NCBI GenBank assembly: GCA_019414265.1
Contig: DXMJ01000003.1
Coordinates: 1-64,000 of the forward strand
Reading direction: 5' to 3'
Length of the DNA: 64,000 bases
DNA from: Collinsella sp.
GTDB taxonomy: Bacteria; Actinomycetota; Coriobacteriia; Coriobacteriales; Coriobacteriaceae
The position numbers were made by a program, and so were the translations under genes. Every line of letters begins with the position of its first letter. Positions within the stretch are counted from its first letter, which is position 1. Positions 42,175-49,671 of this stretch are shown here, piece by piece. The notes under the pieces were generated by a model. That model was not told the DNA's origin, searched no databases, and saw nothing but the letters and a program-made list of their open reading frames with translations.

Positions 42175-42226
42175 GTGGTCCTCTAGGGGCGTACGCTCGG
42201 TGGCGTACGCATTGTCCCAAGACCAC
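42175..42226 (+). promoter_or_regulatory. Structured leader of the rplC operon
   Basis: GTGGTC (42175-42180) pairs with GACCAC (42221-42226), enclosing GCGTACGC (42189-42196) that pairs with GCGTACGC (42203-42210). It ends 20 bases before the rplC start in a leader of about 190 bases. L4, encoded second in the operon, represses the S10 operon in E. coli; a similar role here is a guess. Confidence 0.45.
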
Positions 42227-42246
42227 GCGAGAGTTGGGATCATATC

Positions 42247-42867
42247 TTGATCAGCATGATTCTCGGCCGCAAGATTGGCATGACCCAGGTTTGGGACGAG
42301 AACGATAACGTCGTTCCCGTCACGGTCATCCAGGCTGGCCCCTGCGCTGTCTCGCAGGTTAAAACTCAGGCAACCGACGGCTATGACGCCGTCCAGATCG
42401 GTTTCGGCGACATCAAGGCCAAGAACGTGAACAAGCCCATGGCTGGTCACTTCGCCAAGGCTGGCGTCGAGCCTGTCCGCTTCCTTCGTGAGGTCCGCGT
42501 CGAGAACGGCGAGGAGCACAAGGTCGGCGAGGTCGTCACCGTCGCTGATTTCGCTGATGTCGAGAAGGTCGACGTCATCGGTACCTCCAAGGGTAAGGGC
42601 TTCCAGGGTCGCATCAAGCGCTGGGGTCAGCGCCGCGGTCCTATGACGCATGGTTCTCACTTCCAGCGTCACCCCGGTTCTATCGGTCAGTGCGCCTATC
42701 CTGCGCGCGTCCTCAAGGGCGTCAAGATGGCCGGTCACATGGGTAACGAGCGCGTTACCGTCAAGAACCTTTCCGTTGTCCGCATCGATGCCGAGCAGAA
42801 CCTCATCTTGGTCAAGGGCGCTGTCCCGGGTGCCAAGAATGGTCTCGTCGCCATCCGTATGGCCTAA
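42247..42867 (+). CDS. rplC: Ribosomal protein L3
   Basis: 50S assembly protein near the peptidyl transferase centre, 206 residues: MILGRKIGMTQVWDE, GTSKGKGFQGRIKRW, GPMTHGSHFQRHPGSIG. TTG 42247 has GGGAT about eight bases upstream and is my choice. ATG 42256, three codons later, lacks a site at normal distance but cannot be excluded. Confidence 0.95.
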   Translation: MISMILGRKIGMTQVWDENDNVVPVTVIQAGPCAVSQVKTQATDGYDAVQIGFGDIKAKNVNKPMAGHFAKAGVEPVRFLREVRVENGEEHKVGEVVTVADFADVEKVDVIGTSKGKGFQGRIKRWGQRRGPMTHGSHFQRHPGSIGQCAYPARVLKGVKMAGHMGNERVTVKNLSVVRIDAEQNLILVKGAVPGAKNGLVAIRMA

Positions 42868-42913
42868 GGGCCCAGCCCATTTAGCCCAGCGTCATACCAA
42901 GGAGAACACTTAA

Positions 42914-43540
42914 ATGGCAAAGTTTGAAGTAAAGAACAGCGAGGGCAAGAAGGTCGCCGAGGCCGAGCTCGCCGCTGAGGTGTACGGCATCGAGCCGAAC
43001 ATCCACGTTATGCACCACATCGTCAAGTGCCAGATGGCCTCTTGGCGTCAGGGCACCCAGTCTGCTAAGGGTCGCTCTGAGGTTTCCGGTGGCGGCAAGA
43101 AGCCTTGGCGTCAGAAGGGCACCGGCCGTGCCCGCCAGGGTTCCATCCGTGCTGCCCAGTGGCGTCACGGTGGCGTTGTCTTCGCCCCCAAGCCCCGTTC
43201 CTACGCTAAGCGTATGAACAACAAGGAGGTCAAGCTGGCTATGCGCTCCGCGCTGTCCGCCAAGCTGGCCGATGGCGAGCTCGTGCTCGTCGACGACTAC
43301 GGCTTCGAGAAGCCTTCCACCAAGGCTGCCGTCGCCATGCTCAAGGCTCTCGGCCTTGAGGGCAAGCGTCTGACCATCATCGTTCGCGATGAGGACGTCA
43401 ACGCCTACCTGTCGTTCCGCAACATTCCCAAGACGTTCATCATCACTGCCGACGAGGCCAACACCTACGATCTCGTCAACAACAACGCTGTGCTGATGCC
43501 CGCCGACATCGCCGCTCACTTCGGGGAGGTGCTTGCATAA
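42914..43540 (+). CDS. rplD: Ribosomal protein L4
   Basis: 50S exit-tunnel protein of 208 residues. The extended loop GGGKKPWRQKGTGRARQGSIR lines the tunnel. The globular part includes PRSYAKRMNNKEVKLAMRSAL. AAGGAG precedes the ATG. It ends directly against rplW. Confidence 0.97.
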   Translation: MAKFEVKNSEGKKVAEAELAAEVYGIEPNIHVMHHIVKCQMASWRQGTQSAKGRSEVSGGGKKPWRQKGTGRARQGSIRAAQWRHGGVVFAPKPRSYAKRMNNKEVKLAMRSALSAKLADGELVLVDDYGFEKPSTKAAVAMLKALGLEGKRLTIIVRDEDVNAYLSFRNIPKTFIITADEANTYDLVNNNAVLMPADIAAHFGEVLA

Positions 43541-43828
43541 ATGACCGCCCACGAGATCATCATCCGTCCGATCGTGTCCGAGCGTTCCTTCTCCGGCATG
43601 GAGCTGAACAAGTACACGTTCGAGGTCGCCAAGGATGCTAACAAGTATCAGATCAAGGACGCTGTCGAGGAGATCTTCGGCGTCAAGGTCGTTCGCGTGA
43701 ACACCTTGACGGTCAAGCCCAAGATCAAGCGCGTGCGCTATGTCGCCGGCAAGACCCGTTCTTGGAAGAAGGCCATCGTCACGCTGGCCGAGGGCGACAC
43801 CATCGAGGTCTTTGGCAACCAGGCCTAA
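43541..43828 (+). CDS. rplW: Ribosomal protein L23
   Basis: Tunnel-exit protein and docking site for SRP and trigger factor, 95 residues (IIIRPIVSERSFSGMELNKYTF, VNTLTVKPKIKRVRY). The ATG follows the rplD stop with no gap; its ribosome site GGGGAGG lies inside rplD. Confidence 0.97.
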   Translation: MTAHEIIIRPIVSERSFSGMELNKYTFEVAKDANKYQIKDAVEEIFGVKVVRVNTLTVKPKIKRVRYVAGKTRSWKKAIVTLAEGDTIEVFGNQA

Positions 43829-43846
43829 GACTCGCTGCTGTTGAGT

Positions 43847-43882
43847 GAGCTCATGCCTCCCAAATAGGGGAGGCGAGAGCTC
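43847..43882 (+). promoter_or_regulatory. Hairpin and possible internal promoter between rplW and rplB
   Basis: GAGCTCATGCCTCCC pairs with GGGAGGCGAGAGCTC (one bulge). No T run follows, so it is not a standard terminator. TATAAAAT (43896-43903) and the repeated 26-base motif (43902-43927) come next, in a 179-base gap that is long for this operon. Confidence 0.45.
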
Positions 43883-44007
43883 AAGGTTTCGGGCGTATAA
43901 AATGGACACGCCCGGAACCGTGTATACGTCCGGTGTCATCGCACCCGAGGCAGAACCTCGAATCCCTGTCTGCGATGGCTAACGGATTCCTATTGAAAGG
44001 GATTGTA

Positions 44008-44838
44008 ATGGCTGTAAAGCACCTTAAGCCGACCTCCGCTGGTAGGCGTTGGCAGACGATCTCCGACTTCTCCGAGATCACCTGCACCAAGCCCGAGAAG
44101 TCCCTTCTCGAGCCCCTGTCCAAGAAGGCCGGTCGTAACAACAACGGCCGCATCACCACCCGCCACCAGGGCGGCGGCGTGAAGCGTCGTTACCGCGTGA
44201 TCGACTTCAAGCGCAACAAGGACGGCGTGCCCGCCAAGGTTGCCACGATCGAGTACGATCCGAACCGTTCCGCTCGCATCGCTCTGCTGCACTACGCTGA
44301 CGGTGAGAAGCGCTACATCCTGGCCCCCAAGGGCCTCGAGGTCGGTCAGACCATCATGTCCGGTTCTGACGCCGACATCAAGCCGGGCAACGCTCTGCCC
44401 CTCGCCGACATCCCCGTCGGTACGCTCATCCACGCCGTCGAGTTCCAGCCGGGCAAGGGCGCTGCTATCGCCCGTTCCGCCGGTAACTCCTGCCAGCTGA
44501 TGGGTAAGGAAGGCAAGTACGCTATCGTCCGTATGCCTTCCTCCGAGATGCGCCGCATCCTCGTTACCTGCCGCGCCACCGTCGGTGAGGTCGGCAACGC
44601 CGATCACGCCAACATCGTCATCGGCAAGGCCGGCCGTAAGCGTCACATGAACGTGCGCCCGACCGTCCGCGGTACCGTCATGAACCCTGTCGACCACCCG
44701 CACGGCGGTGGCGAGGGCAAGAACCACACCTCTGGTCGTCCCTCTGTTACCCCCTGGGGTAAGCCGACGAAGGGCCTTCGTACGCGCAAGAAGAAGAAGG
44801 TCTCGAACCAGCACATCATTCGTCGCCGTAAGAAGTAA
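44008..44838 (+). CDS. rplB: Ribosomal protein L2
   Basis: Core 23S-binding protein, 276 residues. Contains NNNGRITTRHQGGGVKRRYR and the C-terminal MNPVDHPHGGGEGK with the conserved histidines near the catalytic centre. ATG 44008 follows AAAGGG by six bases; the upstream in-frame extension does not resemble L2. Confidence 0.97.
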   Translation: MAVKHLKPTSAGRRWQTISDFSEITCTKPEKSLLEPLSKKAGRNNNGRITTRHQGGGVKRRYRVIDFKRNKDGVPAKVATIEYDPNRSARIALLHYADGEKRYILAPKGLEVGQTIMSGSDADIKPGNALPLADIPVGTLIHAVEFQPGKGAAIARSAGNSCQLMGKEGKYAIVRMPSSEMRRILVTCRATVGEVGNADHANIVIGKAGRKRHMNVRPTVRGTVMNPVDHPHGGGEGKNHTSGRPSVTPWGKPTKGLRTRKKKKVSNQHIIRRRKK

Positions 44839-44870
44839 TTTCGGATACCGAGTTTTAGGAGAAAGCACTT

Positions 44871-45131
44871 ATGAGCAGAAGTCTCAAAAAGGGCCCGTTC
44901 GTGGAGACTCGCCTTCTCTCGCGTATCACCGCGATGAACGAGGCTGGCAAGAAGGACGTCGTGAAGACCTGGTCCCGCGCGTCCACCATCTTCCCCGAGA
45001 TGGTTGGTCACACCATCGCCGTCCACGACGGCCGCAAGCATGTGCCCGTGTATGTTACCGAGTCCATGGTTGGTCACAAGCTCGGCGAGTTCGCGCCGAC
45101 TCGTACGTTCCGTGGCCACAAGGCCAAATAG
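44871..45131 (+). CDS. rpsS: Ribosomal protein S19
   Basis: 30S head protein of 86 residues: MSRSLKKGPFVETRLL, TWSRASTIFPEMVGHTIAVHDG, GHKLGEFAPTRTF. AGGAG lies ten bases before the ATG. Confidence 0.97.
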   Translation: MSRSLKKGPFVETRLLSRITAMNEAGKKDVVKTWSRASTIFPEMVGHTIAVHDGRKHVPVYVTESMVGHKLGEFAPTRTFRGHKAK

Positions 45132-45145
45132 GGGGTTAACCGTAA

Positions 45146-45517
45146 ATGGCAACTAAGTCTATTGAAACTGAGGCCACCGAGGTTCGCGCCGTCGCTAAGT
45201 ACGTGCGTGTTTCCCCCAGCAAGGCCCGCCTGGTGGTCGATCTGATCCGCCGCAAGCCTGTCGCTCAGGCCTTCGACATCCTCCACTTCTGCGACCGCGC
45301 CGTCGCCGTGGATGTCGAGAAGGTTCTCCGTTCCGCCGTTGCGAACGCCGAGAACAACAACGGTCTGCGTGCCGACAACCTGGTTGTCGCCGCTGCCTAT
45401 GTTGACGAGGGTCCGACGCTTAAGCGCATCCGTCCCCGCGCCAAGGGTTCCGCTTCTCGCATTCTGAAGCGTACTTCCCACATCACCGTCGTCGTTGCTC
45501 CTCGAAAGGAGGCGTAA
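45146..45517 (+). CDS. rplV: Ribosomal protein L22
   Basis: Tunnel protein of 123 residues: VRVSPSKARLVVDLIRRKPV, and the tunnel hairpin region RIRPRAKGSASRILKRTSH. It follows rpsS by 14 bases. Confidence 0.97.
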   Translation: MATKSIETEATEVRAVAKYVRVSPSKARLVVDLIRRKPVAQAFDILHFCDRAVAVDVEKVLRSAVANAENNNGLRADNLVVAAAYVDEGPTLKRIRPRAKGSASRILKRTSHITVVVAPRKEA

Positions 45518-45523
45518 AGCTGT

Positions 45524-46234
45524 ATGGGTCAGAAAGTCTACCCCACCGGCTTCCGTCTTGGCATCACCGAGAACTGGCGCTCCCGCTGGTTCGCAGAGAA
45601 GGATTACGCTAAGACCCTCGGTAACGATCTCGAGATCCGCAAGTACCTCGAGAAGCGTCTTTCCCGCGCAGCTGTCTCCCGCGTCGAGATCGAGCGCGCT
45701 GGCGACAAGGTGAAGGTCATCATCCTCACCGCTCGCCCCGGCGTTGTCATCGGTAAGAAGGGTGCCGAGATCGATACCCTCCGCACCGAGCTCGAGAAGG
45801 TCGCTGGCGTCTCCAAGGGCCAGCTCTCCGTCGACGTTGTCGAGATCAAGCGCCCCGAGCTCGACGCCAACCTCGTTGCTCAGTCTATCGCCGAGCAGCT
45901 CGAGGGCCGCGTTGCCTTCCGTCGCGCTATGCGCAAGGCTGTCCAGTCCGCCCGCAAGGCCGGCGCTAAGGGCATCCGTATCCAGTGCTCCGGTCGTCTC
46001 GGCGGTGCCGAGATGGGCCGTCGTGAGTGGTACCGTGAGGGTCGCGTGCCTCTGCACACCCTCCGTGCCAAGATCGACTACGGCACGGCTGTCGCCAGCA
46101 CCACCATGGGCGCTTGCGGCGTGAAGGTCTGGATCTACCTGGGCGAGAAGCTCCCGGGCCAGCCTGTTCCCAACCCTGCACTCGAGGGCTCTTCCCGTCC
46201 TCGTCGTCGTAACTCCGAGAGGAGGGGTCAGTAG
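45524..46234 (+). CDS. rpsC: Ribosomal protein S3
   Basis: mRNA-entry protein of 236 residues with an N-terminal KH domain (VIIGKKGAEIDTLR as VVIGKKG) and the C-terminal GRLGGAEMGRREWYREGRVPLHT. Its ribosome site AAAGGAGG lies in the end of rplV. Its stop overlaps the rplP start (TAGTG). Confidence 0.97.
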   Translation: MGQKVYPTGFRLGITENWRSRWFAEKDYAKTLGNDLEIRKYLEKRLSRAAVSRVEIERAGDKVKVIILTARPGVVIGKKGAEIDTLRTELEKVAGVSKGQLSVDVVEIKRPELDANLVAQSIAEQLEGRVAFRRAMRKAVQSARKAGAKGIRIQCSGRLGGAEMGRREWYREGRVPLHTLRAKIDYGTAVASTTMGACGVKVWIYLGEKLPGQPVPNPALEGSSRPRRRNSERRGQ

Positions 46235-46737
46235 TGCTTGCCCCTAAGCGTATTCTTCACCGCAAGGTGCAGCGTGGCTCCATGAAGGGCCAGGCCAAGG
46301 GTAATACCGAGCTGCATTTCGGCGAGTTTGGTATCCAGGCTCTCGAGGCCCATTGGATCACCAACCGTCAGATCGAGGCCGCTCGTATTGCCATGACCCG
46401 CTACATGAAGCGTGGCGGTCGTGTCTACATCACGATCTTCCCCGATAAGCCCATCACCAAGAAGCCTGCCGAGACTCGCATGGGTTCTGGTAAGGGTAAC
46501 CCCGAGGAGTGGGTGGCCGTCGTCAAGCCCGGCCGCATCATGTTCGAGGTCAAGGGCGTGCCCGAGGAGGTCGCTCGCGAGGCTCTGCGTCTTGCACAGC
46601 ACAAGCTTCCCATCAAGACCAAGATTGTTGCTGCCAAGAACGCTGAGCAGCGCATCGAGAAGGAGATGGCTGAGGAGGCCGCTCTCGAGGCCAAGTGGGC
46701 TGCTGAGGACGCCGCCGCCGCCAAGGAGGAGAACTAA
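46234..46737 (+). CDS. rplP: Ribosomal protein L16 with a long C-terminal tail
   Basis: 50S protein at the A-site, 167 residues. Core motifs: MLAPKRILHRKVQRGSMKG, GEFGIQALEAHWITNRQIEA, MGSGKGNPEEWVAVVKPGR. The family is usually about 137-145 residues. Here an Ala/Glu-rich, probably helical tail of about 25 residues is added (EKEMAEEAALEAKWAAEDA). The start is GTG overlapping the rpsC stop; its stop overlaps the rpmC start (TAATG). Confidence 0.96.
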   Translation: MLAPKRILHRKVQRGSMKGQAKGNTELHFGEFGIQALEAHWITNRQIEAARIAMTRYMKRGGRVYITIFPDKPITKKPAETRMGSGKGNPEEWVAVVKPGRIMFEVKGVPEEVAREALRLAQHKLPIKTKIVAAKNAEQRIEKEMAEEAALEAKWAAEDAAAAKEEN

Positions 46738-46952
46738 TGAAGCCCGCAGAGATTCGTGAGCTCTCGGACGCTCAGCTCGTTGAGAAGCTGAAGGAAATGC
46801 GCGCCGAGCTCTTTAACCTTCGTTTCCAGATGGCCACCAGCCAGCTGGACAACACCGCTCGCGTCAACACCGTGAAGAAGGACATCGCTCGCGTCCTCAC
46901 GGAGCAGCGCGCCCGCGAGATCGCAGCGGAGAAGTCCGCTGTCGCCGAGTAG
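46737..46952 (+). CDS. rpmC: Ribosomal protein L29
   Basis: Small two-helix protein at the tunnel exit, 71 residues (EIRELSDAQLVEKLKEMRAELFNLRFQ is its first helix pair, NTVKKDIARVLTEQR the second). Start overlaps the rplP stop by one base. Confidence 0.96.
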   Translation: MKPAEIRELSDAQLVEKLKEMRAELFNLRFQMATSQLDNTARVNTVKKDIARVLTEQRAREIAAEKSAVAE

Positions 46953-46968
46953 GACCTAAGGAGAGAAC

Positions 46969-47229
46969 ATGACTGATTCGCGTAACTCGCGTAAGGTCCG
47001 TACGGGTGTCGTTACCTCCGTCTCCGGTGCCAAGACCATCGTTGTCACCATCACCGAGCGCAAGCGTCACCCTAAGTACGGCAAGATGATGACCAGCTCC
47101 AAGAAGCTGCACGCTCACGACGAGGAGTGCACGGCTGGCGTGGGCGACACCGTCCGCGTTATGGAGACCCGTCCTATGTCCAAGATGAAGCGTTGGCGCC
47201 TCATCGAGGTCGTCGAGCGCGCTAAATAA
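46969..47229 (+). CDS. rpsQ: Ribosomal protein S17
   Basis: OB-fold 16S-binding protein, 86 residues: KVRTGVVTSVSGAKTIVV, RKRHPKYGKMM, DTVRVMETRPMSKMKRWRL. An AAGGAG site is six bases before the ATG. The next gene follows after 118 bases, with TATAAA at 47297 as a possible internal -10. Confidence 0.97.
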   Translation: MTDSRNSRKVRTGVVTSVSGAKTIVVTITERKRHPKYGKMMTSSKKLHAHDEECTAGVGDTVRVMETRPMSKMKRWRLIEVVERAK

Positions 47230-47347
47230 GCAGTCGCTCTTACGACTTGTACGTTTCCGAAGATGTGCGTATGTCTGGCTTGCATACCACGGGCCGTATA
47301 AAGGCTGCGCACCTCTCTTCGGTTCTTAGTTCGGAGGAACATCTACC

Positions 47348-47716
47348 ATGATTCAGATGCAAACCATGCTGAACGTCGCCGACAACTCCGGCGCTCGCAA
47401 GATTCGCTGCATCAAGGTGCTTGGCGGTTCCAAGCGTCGTTATGCAGGCATCGGCGATGTGTTCATCGGTGCTGTCCAGGAGGCTACCCCTGGCGCCAAC
47501 GTCAAGAAGAAGGACGTTGTCCGTTGCGTCGTCGTTCGCACCGTTAAGGAGATCCGCCGCAAGGATGGCTCCTACATTCGCTTTGATGAGAACGCCTGCG
47601 TTGTCATCAACAACGATGGTTCGCCCGTCGGCACCCGTATCTTCGGGCCCGTCGCTCGCGAGCTTCGTGACAAGAAGTACATGAAGATCGTCTCGCTCGC
47701 TCCCGAGACCCTGTAG
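47348..47716 (+). CDS. rplN: Ribosomal protein L14
   Basis: 50S interface protein of 122 residues: MIQMQTMLNVADNSGARKI, VLGGSKRRYAGIGDV, FGPVARELRDKKYMKIVSLAPE. GGAGGAAC precedes the ATG. Confidence 0.97.
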   Translation: MIQMQTMLNVADNSGARKIRCIKVLGGSKRRYAGIGDVFIGAVQEATPGANVKKKDVVRCVVVRTVKEIRRKDGSYIRFDENACVVINNDGSPVGTRIFGPVARELRDKKYMKIVSLAPETL

Positions 47717-47729
47717 TTAGGGGAGATAT

Positions 47730-48035
47730 ATGTATATCAAGAAGGGCGATAAGGTCCAGGTTCTCTCTGGTAAGGATCGCGGCAAGCAGGGCGTTATCCT
47801 GCGTGCTCTCCCCGCCGAGAACAAGGTCGTTGTCGAGGGCGTTTCGGTCGTCAAGAAGGCCGTCAAGCCCAACGCTGCCAACCAGCAGGGTGGTATCGTT
47901 TCGCAGGAGGCTCCCATCGATGCCTCCAACGTCAATCTCGTTTGCCCCGAGTGCGGTAAGGTTACCCGCGTCGGTCACGAGAAGGACGGCAAGAACAAGC
48001 TGCGCGTCTGCAAGAAGTGCGGCCACAAGTTCTAA
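47730..48035 (+). CDS. rplX: Ribosomal protein L24 with zinc-ribbon end
   Basis: 50S assembly initiator of 101 residues. The KOW motif is KKGDKVQVLSGKDRGKQGVIL. The C-terminal part has two CxxC pairs (CPECGK, CKKCGHKF), the zinc-binding form. In most bacteria rplE, rpsN, rpsH and others follow; here a terminator ends the operon. Confidence 0.97.
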   Translation: MYIKKGDKVQVLSGKDRGKQGVILRALPAENKVVVEGVSVVKKAVKPNAANQQGGIVSQEAPIDASNVNLVCPECGKVTRVGHEKDGKNKLRVCKKCGHKF

Positions 48036-48061
48036 GCTGCCCGCAACATCAAGTTGCTAGT

Positions 48062-48098
48062 AAAGGCCCGGATGCCCCACGGCACCCGGGCCTTTTTC
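48062..48098 (+). terminator. Terminator of the rplC-rplX operon
   Basis: AGGCCCGGATGCC pairs with GGCACCCGGGCCT, followed by TTTT. Confidence 0.85.
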
Positions 48099-48108
48099 TA
48101 TCCCTACC

Positions 48109-48173
48109 CATTGGGGACAGACTTACATGAGTGGCCGTTGTTCATTGGGGACAGACTTAAATGAGTGGCCGTT
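48109..48173. repeat. Tandem pair of 31-base repeats
   Basis: Two copies (48109-48139, 48143-48173) starting CATTGGGGACAGACTTA and ending GAGTGGCCGTT differ at one base. The period is 34 bases. No coding frame of note. Confidence 0.85.
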
Positions 48174-48177
48174 GGGA

Positions 48178-48208
48178 CTAGTCGTTGGGGAGGTTCTTAA
48201 ACGACTAG
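48178..48208. repeat. Hairpin within the repeat mosaic
   Basis: CTAGTCGTT and AACGACTAG are perfect nine-base arms around a GGGGAGGTT-containing loop that echoes the neighbouring repeats. Confidence 0.7.
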
Positions 48209-48235
48209 CCTATGGGGACAGTCTTGCAACGAAAG

Positions 48236-48309
48236 CGGCACTTAGGGACCGTCCCAAACTGCCGGCACATAGGGACGTTCCCTTTTTGCCGGCACTTTGG
48301 GACGGTCCT
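48236..48309. repeat. Three units with GCCGGCAC and GGGAC-GTCCC cores
   Basis: Units begin near 48236, 48261 and 48288, each with (G)CGGCAC, a short spacer and GGGACCGTCCC, GGGACGTTCCC or GGGACGGTCC. The GGGAC/GTCCC core is shared with the palindromes around the EIIC gene. Confidence 0.75.
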
Positions 48310-48515
48310 TTGATGTTTGACGTCCCCAGAGGGGCGAAGCAATACAGCCTGCTCTGTCTTTTAGGGCTTTGGTGTTCCGCCCCTTTATGCCTCACAATGA
48401 TTGCCGCATGCGTATTTACGCGCATAGCCTTGCGCGATAATGCGTGTAACCGCGCAAACATATGCAAACCATGGCTAAATAATGACCGTTAGACAAATAA
48501 ACACGCAAATACGAG

Positions 48516-48533
48516 CAAATGCGCGCGCATTTG
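48516..48533. promoter_or_regulatory. 18-base palindrome upstream of the oxidoreductase/DeoR operon
   Basis: CAAATGCGCGCGCATTTG is a perfect palindrome 55 bases before the first gene. Several GCAAA half-site-like words precede it, and a second inverted repeat TTACGCGCAT/ATGCGTGTAA lies at about 48415-48450. It may be the DeoR operator. The rest of 48310-48588 shows nothing else I can name. Confidence 0.4.
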
Positions 48534-48588
48534 TGCGAATATAAGGCTGTTAGAAATGAAGGACTTCCGATGATTCAGGAGGCACATC

Positions 48589-49668
48589 ATGGCAGATTCC
48601 AAACAGGCTCCGCTCGACGCCGAAGCAGCCGCTAAGGCGGCGTTTGCCTCGGTCCAGGATCAGCCGTTCCCTGAGGACATCTTTACGGCTCCCGAGCTCC
48701 GTTGGGCTGTAATCGGTTGCGGCGTTATCGCCAACCAAATGGCCCAGTCCCTCGCTCTGGCCGGTCGCAAGCTTGCGGGTGTCGCCAACCGTACGCTGTC
48801 CAAGGCCCAGGCTTTTGCCGAGCAGTATGGTGTCGATAAGGTGTATGAGACGGTTGAGGATCTCTACGCCGATCCGGACATCGATGCCGTCTATATCACC
48901 ACACCGCACAACACGCATATCACCTATCTGCGTGCCGCGCTGGCTGCTGGCAAACACGTGCTCTGCGAAAAGGCTATTACCCTCAACTCCGCCGAGCTCG
49001 ACGAGGCACGTGCCATTGCCGACGAGCATAACGTGGTCCTTATGGATGCCACCACGGTGCTCCACATGCCGCTGTATCAGGAGCTGCGCCGCCGCATGGA
49101 TGCCGGTGAGTTTGGCCGCATGAACCTTGCTCAGCTCAACTTTGGCAGCTACAAGGAGTACGGCGACCTGACCAACCGCTTCTACAACCGTAGTCTTGCC
49201 GGCGGCGCCATGCTCGACATTGGCGTGTATGCGCTTTCCGTTATGCGCCTCTTTATGGCAAGCCAGCCCACTGAGGTCGTTTCGCTGGGCAACACCTGTG
49301 AGACCGGTGTCGACGTTGCGGGCGGCATCGTCTGCCGTAATGCCGAGCAACAGCTGGGTGTTGTGAGCCTTACGCTTCATTCCAAGCAGCCCAAGCGCTC
49401 GGTCATCAGCTTTGACAAGTGCTATATCGAGGTCAACGAGTATCCGCGTGCAGACCATGCGACCGTCGTGTGGACTGCGGACGGTCACCGTGAGGAGGTC
49501 CACGCTGGCACCGAGGCCTACGCGCTGTGCTACGAGATGGCCGACCTGGAGAAGGCCGTTGCCGGCGATGATTCGAAGCGCGAACTTCTGGGCTATGCTT
49601 CTGATGTTATGGAGCTGATGACCAAGCTCCGCGCCGATTGGGGAGTCGTGTACCCCGAGGAGGAGTAA
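48589..49668 (+). CDS. Gfo/Idh/MocA-family oxidoreductase
   Basis: NAD(P)-dependent sugar or polyol dehydrogenase of 359 residues. The Rossmann segment is RWAVIGCGVIANQMAQSLALAG, preceded by an extra 35-residue N-terminus. VYITTPHNTHITYLRAALAAGKHVLCEKAITLN carries the EK(P/A) motif with the likely catalytic lysine. The C-terminal sheet begins near LAGGAMLDIGVYAL. The ATG follows GGAGG by six bases. A DeoR regulator follows after three bases, so the operon is probably controlled by its sugar phosphate. Confidence 0.9.
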   Translation: MADSKQAPLDAEAAAKAAFASVQDQPFPEDIFTAPELRWAVIGCGVIANQMAQSLALAGRKLAGVANRTLSKAQAFAEQYGVDKVYETVEDLYADPDIDAVYITTPHNTHITYLRAALAAGKHVLCEKAITLNSAELDEARAIADEHNVVLMDATTVLHMPLYQELRRRMDAGEFGRMNLAQLNFGSYKEYGDLTNRFYNRSLAGGAMLDIGVYALSVMRLFMASQPTEVVSLGNTCETGVDVAGGIVCRNAEQQLGVVSLTLHSKQPKRSVISFDKCYIEVNEYPRADHATVVWTADGHREEVHAGTEAYALCYEMADLEKAVAGDDSKRELLGYASDVMELMTKLRADWGVVYPEEE

Positions 49669-49671
49669 GCG

